This document shows positions 1 to 7,780 of a stretch of DNA of 64,000 nucleotides, piece after piece; position 1 is the first letter of the stretch; each line of letters opens with the position of its first letter. Under the pieces are notes generated by a model, which was not told the DNA's origin, did no database searches, and was given only the letters and a program-made list of their open reading frames with translations. A program made the position numbers and the translations under genes. This DNA is from an uncultured Sphingomonadales bacterium. Its GTDB lineage: Bacteria > Pseudomonadota > Alphaproteobacteria > Sphingomonadales > Sphingomonadaceae. The stretch is taken from the NCBI GenBank assembly GCA_903832325.1, contig CAILBC010000022.1, forward strand, positions 186,001-250,000, given 5' to 3'.

Positions 1-178
1 TGCCCGAATAGACCGTGTCTGACCGCACCAGTCCGGCGGGCTGATCATCGGCGGGCAAGGCAAAGATATTGTCGTCAAGGCGCAGCACGGTGCTGGCCGA
101 TCCGGTGATTTCGGCATGGGCAAGCGCCGGGACCACGATGCCGGCCAAAAATCCTGCCAAAAGATGCAGACGCGTCAT
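1..178 (-). CDS. EpsL-like outer-membrane/exopolysaccharide protein, N-terminal part only
   Basis: Only the first 59 codons lie in the window; the gene runs off the left edge. The ATG at 178 opens a clear signal peptide (MTRLHLLAGFLAGIVVPALAHA), so the protein is exported. The mature start contains LRLDDNIFALP and LVRSDTVYSG. This resembles the N-terminus of EpsL, a beta-barrel-like family found in exosortase/exopolysaccharide loci. The gene lies 116 bp downstream of epsD on the same strand and probably belongs to the exosortase operon. The family call rests on this short motif and the context, so it is tentative. The rest of the barrel cannot be judged here. Confidence 0.55.
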   Translation of the reverse strand, partial: MTRLHLLAGFLAGIVVPALAHAEITGSASTVLRLDDNIFALPADDQPAGLVRSDTVYSG

Positions 179-294
179 GATTGGTGCACTCGCCAATTGA
201 CCGGTCGAAACGCCGGATGGTGAACGGGGCGGGATGAGGGGCGGGCTATCGCCGGTGCCGCCACGGGTCCACGCGGATTGCCTCGCAAAAGGAT

Positions 295-1284
295 TTACTT
301 TGGCCCCGGCGCGCCGGGCTGCAGATCGGCGCGAAGGGCAATCCGCGCGCCCGCTTTCAAACCGGCCAGTTTCTGCGCGATCAGCGTCTGGCGCAGCGCA
401 TCGGCGGCGAGCGCGGTGCGCATGTCGGCCGCGATCGGCGCCGGATCGCTGCGCACCACCGCCATTACGCGCAGGCTGCCGCCGGTGGAACCAGCCGCCT
501 TGCCCGGCGCGCCGGCAAAGACAACCGGTTCACCCGGCGGCGCCGATGCCAGCTGCCGTGCCATCGCCGGATCGATCAGCGCGGTGTCGAGCACCTGGCT
601 GACCCGGCGAAATTCGGCGTGGTGCGCGCGCAACAAGGCCTCGATCGCATCCATCGCGTGAAGCGGCGCAAGGTCCTTTATGGAGGCAGAACCGGCCGGC
701 GCCTCGATCTCTTCCACCTGGACAAAGGCGCGCCGGTCAAATCGGAACGGATTGGCCGCGACATAGCGATCGATATCGGCAGGCGCCGGTGCCGGCAGCG
801 CCGCGGCCCAGCGCCGCACCATCATGTCCGCCAGCACCAGATCCTGCGCACGATCGCGAAAGGCCAGGAAATCGGGCGATTTGTCGATGCCCTGGCGCTG
901 CGCCTCTTCGATCAGGAGATAGCGCGCGATGATCTTGTCGAGCGCAAGGTGCTGCGCGGCGGGATCATTGTCGGGCAGATTGGCCGCGGCCAGCTCTGCC
1001 GCCACCGCACGGTCGCTGATTTCGCGCCCGTTGACATGCGCCTCCACCTGCCCGGCGGGCACACCGCCGCACCCTTGCACCATCAGCGCAAGGCCCGGGG
1101 CCCAGACAAGCGCCACAGCGCGCGCACGAAGCCCAAGCGCCACAGCGCGCGCACGAAGCCCAAGCGCCACAGCGCGCGCACGAAGCCCAAGCGCCATAGC
1201 GCGCGCACGAAGCCAGTGCGTGCCAGGCCGCACCGCAGGGCGGCGCATGGATTTGGCAGAATCAAACTGATATGGTCTGGTCAT
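295..1284 (-). CDS. epsD: EpsD-family peptidyl-prolyl isomerase-like lipoprotein
   Basis: 329 residues. The middle of the protein (VNGREISDRAVAAEL, then a helical stretch with LLIEEAQRQGIDKSPDF) matches the SurA/PpiC-like chaperone part of EpsD-family PPIases, which accompany exosortases. The ATG at 1284 overlaps the stop of the upstream EpsI gene (ATGA), so translation is probably coupled. The N-terminus is odd: four near-identical copies of RARAVALGL stand before a hydrophobic stretch and a lipobox-like LMVQGC. The signal sequence has therefore been stretched by a tandem repeat, or translation starts inside it, for example at the GTG of VALVWAPG. It probably acts as a periplasmic lipoprotein assisting surface-protein or polysaccharide export. 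A parvulin catalytic core is not obvious by eye. Confidence 0.7.
   Translation of the reverse strand: MTRPYQFDSAKSMRRPAVRPGTHWLRARAMALGLRARAVALGLRARAVALGLRARAVALVWAPGLALMVQGCGGVPAGQVEAHVNGREISDRAVAAELAAANLPDNDPAAQHLALDKIIARYLLIEEAQRQGIDKSPDFLAFRDRAQDLVLADMMVRRWAAALPAPAPADIDRYVAANPFRFDRRAFVQVEEIEAPAGSASIKDLAPLHAMDAIEALLRAHHAEFRRVSQVLDTALIDPAMARQLASAPPGEPVVFAGAPGKAAGSTGGSLRVMAVVRSDPAPIAADMRTALAADALRQTLIAQKLAGLKAGARIALRADLQPGAPGPK
1108..1214. repeat. 27-bp tandem repeat, four copies, inside epsD
   Basis: Four consecutive units of 27 bp run without spacers (1108-1134, 1135-1161, 1162-1188, 1189-1214). The first three are identical and the last has one c-to-t change. Each unit encodes nine residues (RARAVALGL) on the minus strand, so copy-number change keeps the frame. 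The near identity implies recent expansion. Confidence 0.95.
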
Positions 1285-2138
1285 AAGTCCCCGGACATCT
1301 GGAATTTTGACAAAAAGGCGTTTGATTGGGGGCGCGCGCCGGCAAAGCCATCGACCAGCAGGCGGCGACCATCGGGCGGCAGCATGGCCGACAGCCGGCC
1401 GATGAAGCCCAGCACCGCAGCCACGGCATCGGCGCGCGCCGGCAAATCGACCGAAATGCGCACGAGCACGGCATCGGGCATGCGCCCGGCCAGATTTTCG
1501 CGCACGATCACGCGGCGTTCGGCAGCGACGTCGGGTGGGAAAGTGCCCGCAATGCGGGTCCAGAAGATCACCTGCTGCACCAGATCGTCGCGCCGCGCGG
1601 TCACGATCTGCGCGGGCACGGTGCGCCCGGCAAAACGGATCGGCAGCGCCTGCGGATCGCTGAGCACAAAGCCCTGCGCCGGATAGCAGGCATCGGGCCG
1701 GTGCAACTGCACATCGGCATCCTGCCCCCGGCCATAAGCGATCAGCAGCGCCACATCGGGCAGCTGTGCCATGCCCGATGCCGATACAGATCCCGATGCA
1801 GATGCCGACACTGGCGCACCCGCACCCGCACCCGCACCCCAGCCGCGATCGACGCGATAGATCCGGGTGAGAATCTGGTCATAGAGCCGCGCCGACAATT
1901 CGTCCGATGGCGCCGTGACGAGCCCGTCGCGCGCTGCCACCTGCCACGGCCCCAGCCGTTGCGGCACCGCCGCATCGATCCAGCGGTCGGTCAGCACCGG
2001 CGCCGCGCTGGTGGGGCGCAGCAGCACCGATGCCGCACCGATCAGGCCAAGCAGCCCGCCCGCCAGACAATCGCGCCGGCTGGGCCGGGCCAGCGCCGGC
2101 CAGCGCAATGCGGGTGCGTGAAGCGGCGCGCGGTTCAT
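1281..2138 (-). CDS. epsI: Exosortase-associated protein EpsI
   Basis: 285 residues from the ATG at 2138, which overlaps the exosortase stop (ATGA). The EpsI-domain features are visible. An N-terminal Arg-rich stretch and membrane anchor (RRDCLAGGLLGLIGAASVLL) is followed by PQRLGPWQ, then HRPDACYPAQGF, the usual conserved cysteine-containing motif of the family. EpsI proteins are obligate partners of many exosortases and are thought to act on the outer face of the inner membrane; their biochemical role is not settled. Between YRVDRGW and PDVALLIAYG lies a low-complexity Gly/Ala/Ser insertion. It is encoded by short direct repeats (around 1775-1842, including repeated GCACCC units) and looks lineage-specific. 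Confidence 0.85.
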   Translation of the reverse strand: MNRAPLHAPALRWPALARPSRRDCLAGGLLGLIGAASVLLRPTSAAPVLTDRWIDAAVPQRLGPWQVAARDGLVTAPSDELSARLYDQILTRIYRVDRGWGAGAGAGAPVSASASGSVSASGMAQLPDVALLIAYGRGQDADVQLHRPDACYPAQGFVLSDPQALPIRFAGRTVPAQIVTARRDDLVQQVIFWTRIAGTFPPDVAAERRVIVRENLAGRMPDAVLVRISVDLPARADAVAAVLGFIGRLSAMLPPDGRRLLVDGFAGARPQSNAFLSKFQMSGDL

Positions 2139-3166
2139 GATCTGGCCCCGCGCTGCACGGCATGGCGCGCTTTGGCCGGCCGGGCGGGCAAAGCACCGCG
2201 CACCGCCGCCAGCGCGGCACGATGGCGCATCGGGCCCGCCGCCTCGACATAGCGCAGCACCAGCATGTCGATCAGCACCATCACACCCAGCGCCAGCGTG
2301 AACGTGGTCAGCCCGGCAGCATCGTGCAGCAGGCCCTGCGCCATGGCGTTGCCGCCGTAATGCGTAACGAGCAGCAACAGCACGACACGCAGGAAATTTG
2401 CCAGGATCGCCACCGGCAGCGCGCACAGCGCCAGATAGAGCATCGCCACGGGATGCGCGCGGTGCCGCAGAAAGGCATAGAGCAGGCCGACCGCGAGCAG
2501 ACTGGTCAGCGAGTTCAGCCCGGCACAGGCCGCCGCCACCACCAGTTCATAGGAATCGATGTACAGCGATGCGCCAAGGCTGGTGGCGCTATATCCCAGC
2601 CAGGCCAGGAAATCGGCCGCAGAGCCCGCAATCCCCAGCTTCAGCGTGCGGGTCAGCGGCACGATCACGGCGGGCGGCGGCGGCACCAGAAAGCCCAGAT
2701 AGACCAGCGGAAACCAGGCGCGGCGCACATTGCCCGGCCCGGCCGCCAACGCATAGACCAGCACGGCCAGGCCATAGACCGCAGCCGCCTGCAACCAGAC
2801 TTTGCCGATGATCGCGCAATAGACCGCCAGCACGCCCAGCGGCACCATCGCCACGATCATGGCGCGCGCAGCCTGGCGGCCCGCCGGCGCTATCCCCCGG
2901 CCAGAATTACCCTGACCCGATTTACCCTGACCCGATTTATCATGCCCCAATTCACCTTGACCCGATTCACTGGGCCCGGTTTCGCGCCACAGCAGCCACA
3001 GCCCGGTAACAAGGATGATCGGCCCGTGCGCGCCTTGTTCGGTGGTCCACACATCGCGGCCGACTGCAATTGCAGCCGGGAGCCCGGCAATCAGCGCGCC
3101 CAGAAGCAAAAACCATCGACGGCGGAAGACATCGCGCACAGTGCTTGTGCCACAATACCCCGCCAT
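2135..3166 (-). CDS. Exosortase (archaeosortase/exosortase family), probably XrtV-like
   Basis: 343 residues from the ATG at 3166 (MAGYCGTSTV), which follows AGGATAACCC. A TTG at 3214 would add 16 residues. It is a multi-pass membrane protein. The three catalytic elements of exosortases are present in order: Cys in VVAAACAGLNS, Arg in ANFLRVVLLLL, and His in GLLHDAAGLTTF. Exosortases cleave a C-terminal sorting signal such as PEP-CTERM at the cell envelope and probably transfer the protein to a surface glycan. It is the first gene of the exosortase-epsI-epsD-(epsL) string, with 4-bp overlaps. A hydrophilic Ser/Gly/Gln repeat (SGQGKSGQGNSGRG) sits in an extramembrane loop, encoded by a 15-bp tandem repeat. 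The subtype (V) is inferred from gene order and lineage. Confidence 0.88.
   Translation of the reverse strand: MAGYCGTSTVRDVFRRRWFLLLGALIAGLPAAIAVGRDVWTTEQGAHGPIILVTGLWLLWRETGPSESGQGELGHDKSGQGKSGQGNSGRGIAPAGRQAARAMIVAMVPLGVLAVYCAIIGKVWLQAAAVYGLAVLVYALAAGPGNVRRAWFPLVYLGFLVPPPPAVIVPLTRTLKLGIAGSAADFLAWLGYSATSLGASLYIDSYELVVAAACAGLNSLTSLLAVGLLYAFLRHRAHPVAMLYLALCALPVAILANFLRVVLLLLVTHYGGNAMAQGLLHDAAGLTTFTLALGVMVLIDMLVLRYVEAAGPMRHRAALAAVRGALPARPAKARHAVQRGARS
2907..2966. repeat. 15-bp tandem repeat, four copies, inside the exosortase gene
   Basis: Units TTACCCTGACCCGAT at 2907-2921 and 2922-2936 are identical. Units at 2937-2951 and 2952-2966 are diverged. The period of five codons keeps the frame and yields a repeated K-S-G-Q-G-like loop. 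Confidence 0.9.
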
Positions 3167-3469
3167 ATCTGGGTTATCCTGATTGAAAAGCGAATTTTCG
3201 GCCACAAATATCAAGCCTTTTTCAAATGAGATATCCCGATTTAGAATACGGGATCTTCACATCATGAAAGATATTGTCGACAGTCGCTGCGGAAAATACT
3301 GAACAACTGTCCTTAGAGCGAATGCTTACACAAGCAGTCGTGGCTGCAAAGGCGAGTTAGGACCGGTTCCGTGCAAGTTGCCTCCAATTCGAAAATGCCG
3401 GTGCTAGCCTGCGCATCGGACACCCGGCGGCGCGCGATGGGGATGCCGAACGGCCGGAAAGGGGCGCAA
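3167..3469. other. Intergenic region between divergent exosortase and membrane-protein genes
   Basis: About 300 bp, clearly more AT-rich than its surroundings (for example 3181-3320). It must hold the promoter of the exosortase operon on the minus strand and one for the plus-strand gene at 3470. No clean -35/-10 pair or operator is convincing. No further gene is seen. Confidence 0.6.
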
Positions 3470-4348
3470 ATGGCGATCGGACAGGCAGAATTGGGCGTCT
3501 CGGACAGCACGGCGGCGGCACCGGAGCGAACCAGGCTCTGGCCATGGCGCGCGGTCATGGTGCTGGCCTTGGCGCCGGTTGCGCTTGTCGTGGGGCAGTT
3601 TCAGGCATGGAATGCGGGGCTGATCGCCTGGCAATTGCACCGATTTGGCTGGTATCTGCCAACCGCATTGCCCGTTCTGTTGCTGCCAGTGGCGGTCGCG
3701 GCGCTGGCGCCGCTGTGGCCCGGGCGCAGCGCGGCAGACGATTCGCGCCTTGTCGCCGCCCGCTTGGCGCGGCGTCTGGGGCTTGGTTCGGTCATCGCGG
3801 TGGCGCTTGCGGCGGGGCTGGCGCTGACAGTGTGGTGGCCCGGCGAGCCGGTGGCCGCGCCATCGCGCCTGTCGCTGCGCGCGATCGAAGACCGTGGCGA
3901 TCTGGCCGAAGGGCCGGTGGAACTGACCGACGGGCGCCCGGGACAAGGCGCCGAGATCCTGGACGAGCGCATATCGGGCCTGGGCCGGCGAACCGCGCTG
4001 ATCATGCTGCGCCATGATGATGGATCGCCCAGCGCGGTCTATGCCGCGATGCCGATGGAGCCCAGCGCCGGGGGCCTGCCCCGGTTTGCCCGGCGCGGCT
4101 ATCTGGCGCCCGGCGCGCTGCCGCCGGCGGTGCTGGCGGGCCTGTCGGGCGAAAGCACGGCGGATGGCGGCGCGGCGCGGGCGGGCGAGAGCGTGGTGCA
4201 GCCGATCGTGCTGTTTCCCGATGCGCGATCGGCGCGGCATGGCCAATGGGTTGCCGCGATCCAGGCGCTGATTGTGGCGCTGATTCTGGCAGTGCCCGCG
4301 CTGGTGATGGCATTGCGGGCGCGCAAGCTGGGCGCATCCGGCGCCTGA
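3470..4348 (+). CDS. Hypothetical membrane protein with a periplasmic-type loop
   Basis: 292 residues from the ATG at 3470, preceded by GGAAAGGGG; a GTG further upstream (3371) lacks such a site. No family is recognised. Visible features are three closely spaced hydrophobic helices (VMVLALAPVALVV; YLPTALPVLLLPVAV; GSVIAVALAAGLAL), then a hydrophilic domain of about 130 residues, then one C-terminal helix (ALIVALILAVPALVMAL). This topology suits an inner-membrane protein with a soluble domain. It diverges from the exosortase operon and lies upstream of the phosphohexomutase in the same direction, 153 bp apart, so a joint role in surface polysaccharide is possible but unproven. Confidence 0.6.
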   Translation: MAIGQAELGVSDSTAAAPERTRLWPWRAVMVLALAPVALVVGQFQAWNAGLIAWQLHRFGWYLPTALPVLLLPVAVAALAPLWPGRSAADDSRLVAARLARRLGLGSVIAVALAAGLALTVWWPGEPVAAPSRLSLRAIEDRGDLAEGPVELTDGRPGQGAEILDERISGLGRRTALIMLRHDDGSPSAVYAAMPMEPSAGGLPRFARRGYLAPGALPPAVLAGLSGESTADGGAARAGESVVQPIVLFPDARSARHGQWVAAIQALIVALILAVPALVMALRARKLGASGA

Positions 4349-4501
4349 GGCTTGCGACCTGCGGTTTAAGGCACGGACTGGCCCGGCACCGTTTTGCGAA
4401 GCTGGTAAAGCCCCCGCAAATTGCGCATAGGGCGGGCATGGGGCGCGGGCTGTCCGTGCCCGGCGGGATGCCCGCCGCTGCGGCGCGGCGGACCGAAGAG
4501 G

Positions 4502-5986
4502 ATGGCGATGACAACGACGGTCCAGGCGCTGATGCACGATTGCGGCGTGGCCTTTGGCACCAGCGGTGCGCGCGGGCTGGTTTCGGCGATGACCGACCGC
4601 GTGTGCCATGGCTATACCGCCGGATTTCTGGCCTATATGGCCGAACAGGGCGAATTTGTCCCCGGCGGCGCGGTGGCACTGGCGGGCGATCTGCGCCCCA
4701 GCACGCCGCGCATTCTGGCCGCCTGCGCGCGCGCCGTGCGCGATTGCGGCGGGGTTCCGGTGTTCTGCGGCTATGTCCCCACGCCGGCGCTGGCGCTTTA
4801 TGCCTTTGCGCAAGGCATCCCTTCACTGATGGTGACCGGCAGCCATATCCCGGCCGACCGCAACGGCATCAAATTCTATCGCAGCGCGGGCGAACTGCTG
4901 AAGGCCGATGAGGCCGGCATGGGCCGGCAGGTGATCGATCTTGGTGGCGGCCGGTTCGACGATCACGGCATGCTGGCCAAAGCCGAAGTGCTGCCCGCGG
5001 TGACCGATGTCGAAGAGGCCTATGTGCGCCGCTATATCGATCATTTCGGTGTGGACGCGCTGTCTGGCAAGCGCATCGGGATCTATCAGCATTCGGCCGT
5101 GGGGCGCGACATCCTGGCGCGGATCGTGGCCGAACTGGGCGCCGAAATCATGCTGCTGGGCCGGTCTGACGTGTTTGTGCCGGTGGATACCGAGGCGATC
5201 CGCCCCGAAGATGTCGTGCTGGCGCGCGACTGGGCGGCGCAGCACGGATTTGATGCGATCGTATCGACCGACGGCGATTCGGACCGGCCGCTGATTGCCG
5301 ATGAAACCGGCAAATGGGTGCGCGGCGATGTGCTGGGCATTGTCTGCGCGACGCAAGTGGGCGCAACCAGCGTGGCCACCCCGGTGAGCAGCAACACCGC
5401 GGTCGAAGCCTGTGGCCGCTTTGCCAACGTGGTGCGCACGCGCATCGGATCACCCTATGTGATCAGCGCGATGGCCGCCGAACTGGCTGCGGGATCGGCC
5501 TGCGTGACCGGATACGAGGCCAATGGCGGGTTCCTGCTGGGCAGCGCGATTGCCGGAAAGGCAGGAATGACCCGTGCCTTGCCCACACGCGATGCGGTGC
5601 TGCCGATGCTGGCACTGTTGACCGCCGGGTCGCACGGGATTGCCGCCGAACTGGCCGGATTGCCGCAGCGCTTTACTTTTTCCGACCGGATCGTGCCGTT
5701 TCCTCCCGCCGCATCGGCCGATCTGTTCGGCCGGCTGACCGCAGGCGACGAGGCCCGGCGCCTGGCCCTGCAAACCACGCTGTTTGGCGCCTTTGCCGGG
5801 GCGGCGCAGTCCATCGATATGACGGACGGCGTGCGCGCGCGCTTTGCCGGCGGCGGGGTGATTCATCTGCGCGGTTCGGGCAACGCGCCCGAATTGCGCT
5901 GCTACACCGAAGGCGCGAGCGAGGCCGAGGCGCTGGCGCTGAATGCCGCAGCAGTCAGCGCGATCCGCGGGGTAATGGGCCTTTGA
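4502..5986 (+). CDS. manB: Phosphomannomutase/phosphoglucomutase (phosphohexomutase)
   Basis: 494 residues from the ATG at 4502 after GAAGAGG (a second ATG lies two codons on). It interconverts hexose 6- and 1-phosphates to supply sugar nucleotides. All four signature loops are present: the catalytic phosphoserine loop TGSHIPADRNG (Ser about residue 114), the magnesium loop STDGDSDRP, the sugar-specificity loop GYEANGGF, and the phosphate-binding loop RGSGNAPELRCY. Length fits the family. Its position next to an exosortase locus suggests use in exopolysaccharide precursor supply. Mannose versus glucose specificity cannot be read from the sequence. It converges on lldD with an 18-bp gap. Confidence 0.9.
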   Translation: MAMTTTVQALMHDCGVAFGTSGARGLVSAMTDRVCHGYTAGFLAYMAEQGEFVPGGAVALAGDLRPSTPRILAACARAVRDCGGVPVFCGYVPTPALALYAFAQGIPSLMVTGSHIPADRNGIKFYRSAGELLKADEAGMGRQVIDLGGGRFDDHGMLAKAEVLPAVTDVEEAYVRRYIDHFGVDALSGKRIGIYQHSAVGRDILARIVAELGAEIMLLGRSDVFVPVDTEAIRPEDVVLARDWAAQHGFDAIVSTDGDSDRPLIADETGKWVRGDVLGIVCATQVGATSVATPVSSNTAVEACGRFANVVRTRIGSPYVISAMAAELAAGSACVTGYEANGGFLLGSAIAGKAGMTRALPTRDAVLPMLALLTAGSHGIAAELAGLPQRFTFSDRIVPFPPAASADLFGRLTAGDEARRLALQTTLFGAFAGAAQSIDMTDGVRARFAGGGVIHLRGSGNAPELRCYTEGASEAEALALNAAAVSAIRGVMGL

Positions 5987-6004
5987 TCGCTCTCATGATC
6001 GCTC

Positions 6005-7159
6005 TCAGGCGATCAGCGATTGGGCCAGGGCCGTCCGGTCAATCTGATCGATCCGGGTAAAGCCGCCCAGCGCCATGGCCACGCGCAGTTCGGCGGCCAT
6101 CAGCTTGAGCATGCGGGCCACGCCGGCTTCGCCACCGGCACCCAGCGCATAGGCCCAGGCGCGGCCGAGCATCACCCCGCGTGCGCCCAGCGCCAGCATG
6201 CGCGCCACATCCAGCCCCGATCGCACCCCGCCATCGGCCAGCACGGTCAGCCGGTCCCCCACCGCATCGGCAATCGCCGGCAGCGCGCGCACGCCCGACA
6301 GCACACCATCGAGCTGGCGCCCGCCATGGTTCGAAACGACCAGGCCATCGGCGCCCAGGTCCGCCACGTGGCGCGCATCATCGGCATCGAGCACGCCCTT
6401 GACGATCAACGGGCCATCCCATTGCGACCGGATGAATTCGAGATCGGCCCAATTGATCGACGGATCGAAATTGCGCCCCATCCAGCCGAGAAAATCGCTG
6501 AGCGCGGTCTTGCCCTTCAGCACCGGGGCAACATTGCCCAGATGATGCGGCCGCCCGAACAGGCCGACATCCCACGTCCAGCCCGGACGCGCGGCCGCCT
6601 GGGCAAAGCGGCGCAAATCACCGCGCAGCCCAGGCGATCCCGACAGGCCCGAACGGACATCGCGATAGCGGCTGCCCGGCACCGGAAGATCGACCGTGAA
6701 CACCAGCGCGCTGCATCCCGCGGCGCGCGCCTGCGCCAGCAGATCGGCCATGAAGGCGCGATCGCGGATCATATAGAGCTGAAACCAGAACGGGCGATCG
6801 GATGCGGCGGCGACTTCGGCAATCGGGCAGACCGACACCGTTGACAGCGTGAACGGCACGCCCGCGCGATTGGCCGCGCGCACCGCCTGCACTTCGCCGC
6901 GCCGCGCCGCCAGCCCGGCCAGCCCGACCGGGGCCAGCACCACCGGCAATGCCGCCGCCTGGCCAAACAGCGTGGTGCCGGTATCGATCGTGGAAATATC
7001 GCGCAGCACGCGCTGGCGCAGCGCGATCGATTCCAGATCGGCAATGTTGCGACGCAGGGTGACCTCGGCATAGCTGCCGCCATCGATATATTCGAACAGG
7101 AAATGCGGCAGACGCCGGCGCGCGGCTTCGCGAAAATCGGGAATCGAAGCGATGATCAT
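6005..7159 (-). CDS. lldD: FMN-dependent alpha-hydroxy-acid (L-lactate) dehydrogenase
   Basis: 384 residues. The ATG at 7159 has AGGAAC nine bases upstream. It belongs to the LldD/glycolate-oxidase TIM-barrel family, oxidising 2-hydroxy acids such as L-lactate with FMN. Diagnostic segments are [13 protein letters not shown] near the N-terminus, [25 protein letters not shown] with the catalytic lysine, [12 protein letters not shown] with the active-site His and Arg, and [19 protein letters not shown] for FMN phosphate binding. Length is typical. Lactate is the likeliest substrate, but mandelate or glycolate enzymes share these motifs. No lactate permease or LldR regulator is adjacent. Confidence 0.88.
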   Translation of the reverse strand: MIIASIPDFREAARRRLPHFLFEYIDGGSYAEVTLRRNIADLESIALRQRVLRDISTIDTGTTLFGQAAALPVVLAPVGLAGLAARRGEVQAVRAANRAGVPFTLSTVSVCPIAEVAAASDRPFWFQLYMIRDRAFMADLLAQARAAGCSALVFTVDLPVPGSRYRDVRSGLSGSPGLRGDLRRFAQAAARPGWTWDVGLFGRPHHLGNVAPVLKGKTALSDFLGWMGRNFDPSINWADLEFIRSQWDGPLIVKGVLDADDARHVADLGADGLVVSNHGGRQLDGVLSGVRALPAIADAVGDRLTVLADGGVRSGLDVARMLALGARGVMLGRAWAYALGAGGEAGVARMLKLMAAELRVAMALGGFTRIDQIDRTALAQSLIA

Positions 7160-7293
7160 CGAACAGGTTCCTGCGCCGCGCCGACGGTGGCCGTGTTTTG
7201 CCTCTACGATGTCCGATTGCCCCGGGGCAAGTCCTCCGGCCTGAGCGGAAAGGGTGTCAGCCTTTGCGGGTTTCCTGCCCAAATTCCGATTTT

Positions 7294-7397
7294 CGCTCGT
7301 CCCGAGCTTGCCACGGGACGCGTACTGGCGCCCGCGCTTGGCGATAATCCCTCAGCCCGATCGTTGCGCGCGTCCTTCGACGGGCTCAGGACGAACG
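7294..7397. repeat. Pair of REP-like elements in inverted orientation
   Basis: The segment at 7294-7322 (CGCTCGTCCCGAGCTTGCC...) is a diverged reverse complement of 7369-7397 (...CTTCGACGGGCTCAGGACG). These resemble the dispersed REP-type sequence common in sphingomonad intergenic DNA, in the tail-to-tail arrangement usual for such elements. The first copy is degenerate. Confidence 0.65.
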
Positions 7398-7465
7398 GAG
7401 TTTTTTGGTTTTTTGTGAAGTCGGTGCCTGAGGGGATCAGGATTTGGGGCCGCCCTCAACGCTTT

Positions 7466-7511
7466 GCCGCCCAAAGGGCGGCGCGTATCGAATTGCCGCC
7501 CAAAGGGCGGC
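7466..7511. repeat. Two identical 17-bp hairpins
   Basis: GCCGCCCAAAGGGCGGC occurs at 7466-7482 and 7495-7511. Each copy is a perfect 7-bp stem with an AAA loop. The spacing is 29 bp. Their function is unknown. Confidence 0.85.
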
Positions 7512-7556
7512 GAGGCATCGCGGTGGGGTGGGGGGGGCGGGTGCGATGCCTCGCCG
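7508..7556. repeat. 14-bp perfect inverted repeat around a G-tract loop
   Basis: CGGCGAGGCATCGC (7508-7521) and its exact reverse complement (7543-7556) enclose a 21-base loop of G runs (GGGG, a run of eight Gs, GGG). The loop could form a G-quadruplex held at the tip of a stem. It overlaps the second of the 17-bp hairpins. Confidence 0.85.
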
Positions 7557-7705
7557 CAGCACGGGCCAGCCCTTGGGGGGGGCTTGGGGTGGGGGGCCCG
7601 GGCTTGGTCGGCGGAAAGAGGCCGGTGCAATCGGCAGGGACACCGCCTTCACAAGGTCCGGCAACGGTCCTGCTTCAGAATCGGCACTCTTTCGTTGCAT
7701 GCCAA

Positions 7706-7719
7706 CTAACATAAGTTAG
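7706..7719. promoter_or_regulatory. Small palindrome, possible LysR-type operator
   Basis: CTAAC-ATAA-GTTAG lies about 60 bp upstream of the LysR remnant, where such regulators commonly bind. If it was the operator, its regulator has lost its DNA-binding helix. Confidence 0.3.
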
Positions 7720-7780
7720 GGGGTGGTGCCTCACAAGCGAACTGGACGACCGCCATAAAACTTTTTATGCGCCGGGGATC

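Larger units (their letters stand above)
7160..7780. other. 620-bp repeat-rich intergenic region without a gene
   Basis: No credible ORF here; a 203-codon plus-strand frame across it has no recognisable protein features. It holds a degenerate inverted pair of sphingomonad-type REP sequences (7294-7397), two identical 17-bp hairpins (7466-7511), a 14-bp perfect inverted repeat with a G-tract loop (7508-7556), more G runs (7572-7605), and a small LysR-type palindrome (7706-7719). It separates lldD from a decayed LysR gene. Confidence 0.75.

Noticed and set aside
1108..1214. Regular repeat array, CRISPR-like at first glance
   Set aside because: Units are contiguous 27-bp tandem copies without spacers and lie in frame inside epsD; no cas genes are nearby.
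2162..3229. 355-codon plus-strand open frame opposite the exosortase gene
   Set aside because: Antisense shadow. The catalytic exosortase residues on the minus strand settle the coding strand.
7103..7714. 203-codon plus-strand frame over the repeat-rich gap
   Set aside because: It runs through REP-like sequences, hairpins and G tracts, overlaps the lldD start, and shows no family features.
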